NCBI GenBank assembly: GCA_022494885.1
Contig: JAGVSM010001389.1
Span: forward strand, 62,001-126,000
DNA length: 64,000 nt
Direction of reading: 5' to 3'
Source: Micrasema longulum
Lineage: Eukaryota > Arthropoda > Insecta > Trichoptera > Brachycentridae
Shown in pieces: positions 31,465-41,300 of the stretch. The position numbers and the translations under genes were made by a program. The first letter of the stretch is position 1, and each line of letters begins with the position of its first letter. The notes below the pieces were generated by a model. The model had not been told where the DNA came from. It saw only the letters and a program-made list of their open reading frames with translations, and made no database searches.

Positions 31465-31820
31465 TTTGTTTATTCAGACGTGTCCTCTTTTTGTTTGTGT
31501 TTTGTAATAATTATAAGAACTCATGTTGAGATTATTGTGTCAAGACAATAAAACTTATTGTTTATTCAGAAGTGTCCCCTTTTTGTTTGTGTTTTGTAAT
31601 TATTATTCGAACTCATGTTGAGATTATTGTGTCAAGACAATAAAACTTATTGTTTATTCACCAGTGTCCTCTTTTTGTTTGTGTTTTGTAATAATTATTC
31701 GAACTCATGTTGAGATTATTGTGTCAAGACAATAAAACTTATTGTTAATTCACCAGTGTCCTCTTTTTGTTTGTGTTTTGTAATAATTATTCAAACTCAT
31801 GTTGAGATTATTGTGTCAAG
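31465..31820 (+). repeat. Tandem repeat, about four units of 90-94 bp, after the element 3 gene
   Basis: The marker GTGTCC starts at 31480, 31574, 31664 and 31756. Each unit holds TTTTTGTTTGTGTTTTGTAA, ACTCATGTTGAGATTATTG and a CAATAAAACTTATTG near-palindrome with AATAAA. The fourth unit is partial. The copies are highly similar, so the expansion is recent. Confidence 0.9.
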
Positions 31821-32338
31821 TATTTATGTCATTAGAAGCCACCGAATGTGTTTTTTCAAAAATATTTTTAAGATAAATAAAAACAAAACAAAAACTTATG
31901 ATATTTTATTATTGACGACTAGGAATGAACTTTTTACTGCTACAATTCTTACCATTTCATGAAATAATTATTTCGTTTCCAGAACTAATGAATTTTGCCA
32001 GAAGTCATCAAAATATATTTTTTGGATTTTCTTATCATAAATAAAAACAAAAAAATAATAATTTATGTGCAAATAATACTTATTTGCATATTAATTAATT
32101 AATTTAAAAAATTAAGCTAATATCTTTCTATTTTACATAATTATTGCAGATTTAAGGCATAGAAACTTTGGAAGCGATTTGCCAAAAAACGTGAATTTGT
32201 TACTTAATGACTTCTTGCGCTACACCGACGATATCATTCAAAGGGAGCAAATGAAATTGAGTATAGTTTTTTTTATTGTCTTAATGAAATCAATTAAAAA
32301 AACCATACAACCACAATACGCCTCGTAGCAGTGCTTAG

Positions 32339-32698
32339 CTTGCAGTTCTCCCTAGTGTATCAGTGTCTCCTTCCAAAGATTGGAAGACTGTTAAAAACAA
32401 AGGGCGTGTCGTCGTTCGGGGTACCCTGGGAAAGCGGAGGGAAGAGGATAATAAGTTTTATCACTTCTATCTGTTCTATAAGGACACTACGAGCGACGAT
32501 TTGACCTCATTGGTGAGTACCGCCTCATTTCATGTGACAAAGATCGAATCGCGGGGTGACTACTCGTCATTTAAAATCGGAATTACGAAAAATGCTGTAG
32601 ATGTAGTTTTGCAAAGCGAAAATAGGCCGCGAAAATCGTATATTAAAGAGTGGGATGCAAAACCGCAAGATGCGCCGCGACTTCCCTCAGTAAAGTGA
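32339..32698 (+). pseudogene. Jockey-type LINE ORF1, C-terminal part
   Basis: Frame reads SVSPSKDWKTVKNKGRVVVR, then a globular segment (DDLTSLVSTASFHVTKIESR, SFKIGITK) and a stop at 32698. This resembles the C-terminal domain of LINE ORF1 proteins, followed at once by the ORF2 endonuclease start. The 5' part is missing. Confidence 0.55.
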
Positions 32699-32719
32699 CT
32701 AGATCGCGATAATATAACA

Positions 32720-35318
32720 GATGATAAACTGAATTTTTATTATATGAATATTTGCAAGTTGAAAACGAAACGCGAAGATTTTTATAAAAGTGTTTCGGCC
32801 TGTGACCTTGACGTTATAACATTAACCGAAACTTGTTTGAACGATGGCATTTTCGACTCTGAATTATTTGATAGTAATTTTACAGTAGTAAGGCGAGATC
32901 GTGGTGGCCACAGGCAGGGTGGGGGGTGTTTATTGGCTGTGAGAAATAGAAAGAACTTGCAAGTCGAGTGTTTTTCTGTTTTGGAAACGTCGTCTCTGGG
33001 TAAAACTGACATACGATCTCGATATTACGTTCATTTGTGTATTGTATTTCCCTCCGACGAGTGAGACAAATATATATCAACTGTTCTTCGACAGGGTATT
33101 ATCCAGTTTAGAGCTACTTCGGGACATAAGTGTCATTATATTGAGGGACTTTAACCTGCAATCAGCAAAAAACATTAAAAGTATAGAGGCTCACCTCACT
33201 TTTTTGTGCTCAGTGTTGGGCCTTTCGCAGTATAATAATATTTTGAACTCTAGGGGTAGAACATTGGACTTAATATTTAGTAGAAGAGTTATTGGTGTGT
33301 TTCGGTCATTATCACCTCTTACGAGAGAAGATAACTTTCACCCCGCACTTGAATTTTTTTACAATCTGATTGCAGATCGCCCCCGTCGATCCAGACTTCC
33401 CGCGGAGGGTACGGTTAGTCAAAGATGATGGAATTTTCATAAAGGCAACTTTGACCGACTGTACTCTCTCACGGACGGTATCGACTGGGGCGAGATGTAT
33501 AAAATATCAGATATAAATGAAGCGGTACAGTGTTTTTATTGTATTGTTGAAGGTGTATTTGATTCCTGCTTCCCTAGAAAATCTCAGGCTACTGGTGGGA
33601 GGCGATATCTAGGGATATTGTTAGAAACATACAGACTAAGCATTTCTATCATAAAAAGTGGAAAGCTTCTGGCTGTCGCGGTGATTATGAGATGTTTGGG
33701 TGTTACAGATCTGTCGTAAGACGTAGCATTCGATTGGCGTACCGGGAGTTCATTTCCAACATGAAAAGCAACATTTTTCATGATCCGAATACCTTTTGGG
33801 ACTATATAAGGTCACAAAAGGCGGATGGTGGGAATGTTGACTCCATGACATGGGGTGAAAAATTGGTTCAGGGTGCAAACATAGCTGAGGCGTTTGCAGG
33901 TCATTTCAAAACAGTATATAGCAATGATCCTCCGCTTCTGGATGTTAATATTGCTAAGCAATGTTCACAGACCGGTGCACAGTTTATTGATGTTCAAAAT
34001 ATCAATGAGAAGGATATGGCCGACACTATTAAAAAATGAAGTAATACTAATTCTCTCGGACCTGATTTCATTCCGACATTCTTCCTAAAAGGTTGTGTGG
34101 AACTGATCAAAATACCAGTCTGTTTTTTGTATAATTTTGAAACATGGAAGACGTCAAAAGTAACACCTATACATAAAAGTGGATCTAAGTCATCAGTAGA
34201 AAATTACAGACCTGTAGCTGTTCTTTCTGCACCAGCGAAGGTATTTGAAATTATCATATGTAGAATCGTCACTTCCCGAGTAGAGCCATTTATTATTGAT
34301 GAACAACATGGGTTCAGGAAAGGCCGCTCGGTTGAAACCAATCTAATGGTTTTTACAAACTACGTCACGGAAGCTCTGGATGCAGGACATCAGGTAGACT
34401 GTTCATATAATGATTTCGCCAAGGCCTTTGATACTGTCGACCATGATGTCTTATTAAATAAGCTGTATGAGATCGGTTTCTCGGGTGGTATGTTAAAATT
34501 AATGGCGAGCTACCTCCAAAACAGAAACCAATACGCCTCCTACGGTTTATTCGCGTCAGAGTGTTTCCATACTTTCTCGAGTGTCCCGCAAGGCTCTAAC
34601 CTGGGTCCATTGTTGTTCTCAATTTTCATTAATAATATTTAAAATGTAATTTTGAACTCGCGTTTTCTGTTGTTTGCGGATGACTTAAAACTATTCTTAA
34701 AGATTTTCGTCTTCTCCAAGCAGATATATCTAATATATCTGAACAGGGAAGGCGAAACAAACTTAGGTTTAGTGTTTCCAAGTGTTAGGTCACGTCCTTC
34801 ACTAGGGCCCAAAAAACTATTTTTTTTCGCTACAAAATGAATAACCAGAATCTGATATGAACATCAAATGTTAAGGATCTGGGCGTTAGATTTGTGAGCA
34901 CTCTGACATTTCATGAACACATAGAGACAATCAGTGGTAATGCGTTGAAGATGTTAGGATTTGTTCTGCGTACTGCCAGGGTTTTCGAAAATACCCGCGT
35001 ACTAAGAACTCTTTACAACTCCTTGGTGCTAAGTAGACTCGAGAGTGGCTCGATGATTTGGGGGCCACATGAACTGAAGTACTCTCTTATGATAGAGAAA
35101 ATCCAAAAGAAGTTTCTGAAATATCTCTACATGAGAGAGTGCGGGTATTATCCTTGGCTCTACCCGACCGAATTTCTCCAGGGTATGCTTGGCTACAACA
35201 GTTTAGAGACTAGAAGGAATGTGTATTTGACTACGCATTGGTTTGTATATTTTAATATGCTAATATGTCTTCTTGCCCATACTGATCATCGTGGTTTCGG
35301 ATGTGACAGGGTTTAAAG
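32720..35318 (+). pseudogene. Jockey-type LINE ORF2 (endonuclease and reverse transcriptase), decayed
   Basis: An apurinic endonuclease domain is visible: YMNICKLKTKREDF, LDVITLTETCLN, then an ILRDFNL box in which the usual Gly of GDFN is Arg. Then a linker with FRSLSPLTREDNF-like SDH relic and an RT domain with KVTPIHKSG, NYRPVAVLS, HGFRKGRSVETNL, DFAKAFDTVDH, SVPQGSNLGPLLF and LLFADDLKLF (the FADD active site survives). The thumb follows with LVLSRLESGSMIWGPHE and a stop at about 35316. At least six frame changes or stops make it inactive. It starts just downstream of the element 3 insertion. No target duplication seen. Confidence 0.85.
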
Positions 35319-35562
35319 AACACCTGTATAATTGGATTTGGTTGATCCAGTTTATTTGATAAATTTATTTGAAATATACAATTTGGTACTTCCATGCAAT
35401 AATAATCTTTAAAATTCAGTCTAAATTTTTTATTTCTTTTGTCATCATCTAAAATCTTATCTGTTTAATTAAAATATATTGTTTTTTATTTGTAATGTAT
35501 CTCATAATTAATTATTTTGGTAATCATAAAAATATTACATTTTTTTGATAATTTAAATATAG

Positions 35563-35922
35563 GACAGTAAGGAAAAACCACCCGAGCCTCCTGATGGAGA
35601 TTCTATTGCGACAAATGTTATTGTTTCGGAGGATGGCAGAATGTCTCCTGTTATACAGTCTAAACCTAGGCATAAATGTCCCAGGGTTGGCAAAGTATAC
35701 TCCTCGGAAGAAACTCTTCCCACAGTGCTGGGAAACGAAATTAATTCTGACAGGGTATTCGGATTAATTGGAAATGTATTTAAAAGAAAAGAAACTTTAA
35801 TTTACCTATGTGAATACACTGACATATTCCAAAATTATGGCCCAGCAACAAATTTAAATGGTATAGTTAAGGTTTGGAAGAGTACTATACAAGAAAATAC
35901 AAAGCCACCAGACAGCTTTTAA
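35563..35922 (+). CDS. Unidentified exon-like ORF, possible chromo-like C-terminus
   Basis: After an acceptor-like AAATATAG the frame is open for about 119 codons to TAA at 35920-35922. It starts DSKEKPPEPPDGDS, has basic HKCPRVGKVY and ends with LIYLCEYTDIFQNYGPATNL and VKVWKSTI. The last part has the length and aromatic pattern of a chromodomain (YLVKW....WEP..NL....), but key Trp residues are absent. It could be the last exon of a host gene or of a transposon gene. I do not recognise it. Confidence 0.35.
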   Translation, partial: DSKEKPPEPPDGDSIATNVIVSEDGRMSPVIQSKPRHKCPRVGKVYSSEETLPTVLGNEINSDRVFGLIGNVFKRKETLIYLCEYTDIFQNYGPATNLNGIVKVWKSTIQENTKPPDSF

Positions 35923-36379
35923 AAAAATAATAACTTCAAGTAATAATGTTTACTTCAAAGGGGAACCTCACTACAGTAGATCTAGGTGTATTTAAAGCAG
36001 TTCAAAAAAGGAAAACTGCTTTGTTTTTTAATCCGAAACGGATTGAAACAGGAGCAGTGTCCTGGTACTAGCTAAACAGGCACTATGCCTAACCTTTTGC
36101 GAAACCAGTCAACGCGCAGACAGCACAGAGATAAAATGGCAATTGTGCGGAAACACGCGCACTTTCGCTGACGAGGAGATGGATAAAATCCGAAAAAGGC
36201 TCCCATGAAGACCATTAAGAATCGAAATCGTGAGTTAAATAGTTTTTATATCGTAAATCTGGCACGATAACTGATTATCTTGTTTATTTTTTATTAGGGT
36301 TCCTTTTGGCTAACCAACCCTCCCAAAAATAATGCCCATAGCCATCAATACTATTTTTTTGGACCGTCCTATATTTATG

Positions 36380-36860
36380 AATGTATCATCCTGGATAGTA
36401 ATTGTGGCGCCAACAGGCGCGACGTCACGCGGAACGTGTTCGGTGAGCCGACAAGAGCCAAACATAGACGAAAGGAATTACACTAGTCCGACCGAATAAC
36501 CGAAAACGAATGAGTTCTCCTCGAATCGTCCACCGAACCGCACGCACTTCGTGTAGCACCTGAATCGCTTCGTCATCCACGTTTTATCTAAATGTCTAGT
36601 TTTTAGTATTTCGTATTCTACATTAATTAAATAGTCATTAATCAACTCTTGTATTGATTCAGTGTAATAAACATCGTACAAACCGTGAGTACTCTCTTTC
36701 ACTTACTATCGCACCTTACATATACCATTTCAACATAAGGGTTCCCGTCCGTGACTGAGAAGTTAAGGTTACTCTTACGAGGTTTCCTTTGCGGAGCGTG
36801 ACACGCGGACGTTAATCCTTATCAATTTGGTGGAGCACGCTGACGGAAAGCCTACCGGCA
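36380..36860 (+). mobile_element. Possible LTR and primer-binding region of an LTR retrotransposon
   Basis: A GC-richer block contains TGTATCATCC near 36382 and a TAATAAACATCG poly(A)-like site near 36664. At about 36827-36850 it has TTTGGTGGAGCACGCTGACGG, which looks like the sequence found just inside the 5' LTR of BEL/gypsy-type elements. No second LTR or coding region was found in the window, so this may be a solo or truncated copy. The boundaries are guesses. Confidence 0.3.
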
Positions 36861-36899
36861 GTCCCTGAGCGTGCTAACATAACGCCTGCGCCAAAAGGC

Positions 36900-38225
36900 C
36901 CTAGCCACCACACACCAAATAATCATATCTAATAATATAACAATTAGACAATTATAATAAAATCTCGTTGCAGTTTTCTCCTCAGATTCCTTCGATTGAT
37001 ATTTTTGATGTTAAGTAATATAAAATTCTAGTCACATCAATTTTCTATTGTAACATATCATTCATTTCTTTCATCAATCATGATAATTTATTTAGATAAT
37101 GTATTGGTTAATAATACAGCTATTGTGTTATAAGTTTAAAGAGGCACACTTAACTGTATTTTTTTTTATATATAAAAATAAACTCAAGATATTGCGTTAG
37201 TACAAATTCAAAGAGGCAGAATAAATTGTATTGTGTTTGAATTATAAAAATAAACTCTGCGAACACCATTCGAGCGTTAGTAATTTCAATTTCCATACTG
37301 TTCTTCTGGTTGAATCTGCGAGAGATCCCGTGAAGGGGTATACGCTTTTGTTTTTACGGAATTACATTATTGATGACTGACTTGGCTGGTGGTTGCATCT
37401 TGAGGGGGAGGCATGGGAGACTCGATGAGTCAACTTTGATTTTTTAAATTTAACTCGAATCAGAGAATTGATGAAATGACTTTTCGTGGATTCTCACACT
37501 CCCAGTTCAATGCGTCACAGCAGTCAAAATAAAAATTACCGGATGTCGATTATGTTTTAGGTAAGCACTTTGGACCAGACTGGAAACGCTTAGAAAAACT
37601 CAAGTTTTATGCACGTTTTTGAAAAACAAAATTCATTATTTCTTAAGAACCTCTCGAGACAAGAACACCGAAACATCAGCAGAAGCATCTATTGATGTTT
37701 GTGATAAACCATTTCCAGATACTGATTGATTTATTTTAATTTAAACAGTTAATCCTATCTATCTATGTGAAATATTACTACTTATAAAAGCAACATTCTC
37801 TGTGCATGTTAATTTCAGTGTTTTTCAATTGCTTTAAATTTTGTGATCTTTCAAAAGTTTTTTTTTGTAATCTTTACTTATTTAAATAATTGTTTTCCTA
37901 GTAATTTATATTTTTTATTTTAACAAAAATATATTCAAAATAATTGTTTTTTTTTTCCAACCATCAACATTTAGGATTAGAACTGTTGAGATAGCAATAA
38001 TTACACATTGAACTTAAAATGGAAGTCTTTTCGCTATTAGTTTTTTTGGTTTTCCCAAAAACAGTGGTCACGGAGAGTGGCATTTTTGCGTTTAAACCCC
38101 TCAATTGTAATATACAAAATCTATTTTACATTCTATAGGGCAGAAAAATAATATCTTTGTGCAAGTGTGCACTGCGTACATACTGCGAGTACAATAATTA
38201 GAAATGAACACGAGTGGCGAAGTTT
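36900..38225. other. AT-rich stretch without recognised gene
   Basis: No conserved coding region or transposon end seen. It lies downstream of the dCMP deaminase stop (minus strand) and may hold its 3' UTR. Several TTTATT words could be minus-strand AATAAA signals. Confidence 0.4.
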
Positions 38226-38231
38226 GTTCCA

Positions 38232-38319
38232 TCACGTAGACGCAGAGTCCTGGGACGTGACACTTTTGTTGATTTCACTGAAGTCTATGACTATTTTCTC
38301 ATTCTTGGGTACATACTGC
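38232..38319 (-). CDS. DCTD: dCMP deaminase terminal exon
   Basis: Acceptor TTCCTTACAG is above 38319 and the stop TGA is at 38234-38232. The first base completes Trp. It then encodes [20 protein letters not shown] and a short polar tail. The exon is only 88 bases, too short to show as an ORF, but its homology to the animal C-terminus (F.PK..KIVIDF..IN) and phase are exact. Confidence 0.93.
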
Positions 38320-41300
38320 CTGTAAGGAACAAAGAAAACAAAAACTAATTAGAATGTATACTACAACAGAGACGGAGAACATTTTTAGGAAGAAAAAATC
38401 GTGGTTGCATCGGCAAAAATTATTAAGGAGATCAATATAACAATGTACCCCTTGATGAAGGATTTTTTAAACAATTTTTTATTGAAAACTTTTTGCTATG
38501 GCAATATATGTCATTGACACTAGCCACGGGACCACAACCCGGCTTTTATATGAAATTATGAAAGTAAGGCCTACTTTCACTAAAACCTAACAGATGGAAG
38601 AATTGAAGAAATGTGCAAGTTTAAAATGGGATAAGTAAAAAAACAATCATCATCACCATTCCTCTTTCCCCTGTGGTATTTGTGGTGCATAGGGCATCAC
38701 ATTGGTAAACCAAATGCAGCTCATTTAGATCATCTGTTACATGACAGGCAAGGTGATCAGTCCTACACTTCAGGAACAATGAAATATTACAGTTTAAACA
38801 ACTTTTAAATTTAATATTTCACATCCACTCCGCCGGGACTCGAACCCAGGACCATGAGAATGGTAGGTGAACGCATCAACCACTACACAATGAGGCGGAC
38901 TTATCTCCACTCGATTTCCGTATCCAGGATTTTTACCTGAGGGGAGCCATCGAGTCAAAAAAACAGGGTTCTGGTTCTATTTCACACCCAGATCTGTATT
39001 TTTCATCCGCCTGGACACAGAAACATACGATAATAATTGAATTTATATAAAATTATATCATTAATTTTTTAAACATAAAGATATTTTAAAATTGCAGAAT
39101 GATAAATGTTATAGAAAGTTAAGTCATTACTTAAAATAGTAAATGTCAAAAACGCACTGTAAATGCCTTCTTAAGTATTTGTTTAAATATTTACCAATAT
39201 TTAATTTTGGCAGAGTCAAACATTCGTTTGGATGCCAAGGTTTCAACTTTGTGCGCATATTTATCTGAGAAATATACAACTTCCTTTATTCCAGACTGAA
39301 TGATTATTTTAGAGCATTCGTTACAGGGGAACAGTCCCACATAAATGGTGCAGTTCTTAACATCGGCTGAAATCTTGTTTATAATTGCGTTCATTTCAGC
39401 GTGGCAAACTAGAAAAAAGAAATGTATTACAATTTTATAGGTTATTCGTTATTGGTCGCAGAGAGTGAGGGGTTGATGGTTGCTGTTAGATGGCCAACAC
39501 ATGTTTTAATATGAATCGTTCATACATGTTTTTATTGATTGAATTTTTTAAGATCCTTGTGACTTCTTAATCTGTTTTTACGTTTTTTTTTATAAATACA
39601 AATTGTTTACTATATACACATACATTTTTTTAAATTACATCTTTTACTTTGTTTTTTTTTTCTCTTTTTACTTGGTATTTTTGCTATGTTTTTTTAAATA
39701 TGCTTTTTGCTATACACATATATTTATTATTTTACTATGACTTTAAATATGTTTCTTACTATGTATTGTTTTTACTGCGCATTTTACTGGGTTCTTTTAA
39801 AAAAATAAATTACTATGTTTTTATTACATTTATTACTATGTTTTTACTACATTTTTCCTATGTTTTTACTAGATTTTTTACCATGTTTTACTCAATTTTT
39901 GCTGTTTTTCACTTTGTCCACTACCTTTATTATTTTTTATATATTGATAACTGTTTTTTATATATTTTTTTGGCTGTCTTAGAGCGGGGTAAATAACCTT
40001 AGTTAGGCAGTCAAAGCAACTTTGTATAAATTGTAGTTTTGTGAATATAATATGATAATAAATAAATACACAGCGCACGGGTGGTTAAAATCATGTTCTG
40101 CAAACTGTGAATACTCACCATACATATATTTGTTATTGTAATTCGAGACTGAACTTTTTCCCCAGGGATATTCATCATCCAAACACCCGGCAGGCATTCC
40201 GTTGTACCTGGAAATATAATAATTATTATATGATTTATTTTTAATTATTTATACAATGCTAAATGAGATACAGATTGACACATTTATGAAAAATCATCAT
40301 TCCACGTCTGCCAGCTTCTGCGCATCCCCCAAGTCAAGTTCACGTCCCATAGTTCTGACATGTACGGTTGACAGTTTCTAGCTTCCCTGAGACTGCTGGC
40401 AACTAGGGTTGTTTTAAATTCCAGTCAGCTTCACCCTAGGAAGCCTGAAATTGTCTCTGCTTCTCGTTTGATGCTTGCGAAAGTTCTTGTTGCACCTGAT
40501 ACCCTCGAGATCTCACCTGCCCATCCGAGAAATCTGTTTCACCCGAAACAGCGGAATAGCTACTGCAGATAGGGCAACCATTTCAAAGAATCAGAATCAG
40601 GTTGTGGTCCCGTGGCTAGTGTTGCGGACTCACGGATCAAAGGTCCGAGGTTCAAACCCCACTCTACCCCAACTTGATTTTCATTTTCTAATAGTGAGTT
40701 ATTTACAACTCGTTGAAAATGGTCTAAAATTTAAATATTTGGGTAAATTAAACTTTAAAAAAAAATAAAAAATGAATATTTGCCGGCGCTTCAAACTCTT
40801 GATTTTTCAAAAAGAATCCTGTCTTAGCTAAAAAGCAGTAAAAAAAAAAGAACGAAGATTTCAAGTGAAATTTTATTTCAGAAATTAATACAGTATGTAC
40901 AAACAAAATAATGCGATTGTTTCATTAACTTGGAGATTTAGATGAGATTTTACTAGACGGATATTTTTTTTTTTTTAGTATTTAAAAGTTAATATATTCA
41001 CAACTTGTGGGTCTCGTGGCGTAATGGTCAGCGCGTTTGCCTATCATGTAAAAGGCCTTGGGTTCGATTCCCGACATGGTTGATATGAAATATTTATTTG
41101 AAAGGGTGTTTTTACACTAGAATATTTCATAGTCCCTGGACTGGTACCTGAAGCGTAAGACTGATCATCTGACATTCATGTAACAAAAAAATGATCAAGA
41201 TACACTGCGATTGGTGTACCAATGCAGTGCCCTATGCACCATTAGGTGTTGAAAGGTAATGATGATGGTGATTTTATTATTTATTTAAACACTAGGAATA

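Larger units (their letters stand above)
28392..32230 (+). mobile_element. Element 3: DNA transposon with DUF7869-like transposase (3839 bp)
   Basis: Terminal inverted repeats at 28392-28424 and 32198-32230 match at 32 of 33 bases (CGTCGGTGTAGCGCAAGAAG, then TCATYAAGTAACA). ATAT flanks both sides (28388-28391 and 32231-32234). Inside the left end a degenerate array repeats AAGTCATTAACTGATTTTAG. The gene has three exons on the plus strand. Tandem repeats with poly(A) signals follow the stop. It is related to elements 1 and 2 by gene organisation, core motifs and target type, but its terminal sequence differs. Confidence 0.93.

Noticed and set aside
31465..31820. CRISPR-like array
   Set aside because: The units are contiguous 90-94-bp tandem repeats without unique spacers, in a eukaryotic transposon.
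39649..39996. 115-codon Phe/Tyr-rich membrane-protein-like ORF
   Set aside because: Lies in a T-rich degenerate repeat inside the dCMP deaminase intron. Its hydrophobicity follows from composition.
40600..40670. tRNA gene
   Set aside because: A- and B-boxes are present, but the sequence recurs with a common non-tRNA tail at several loci and lacks a proper acceptor stem. The same holds at 41008. These are SINE heads.
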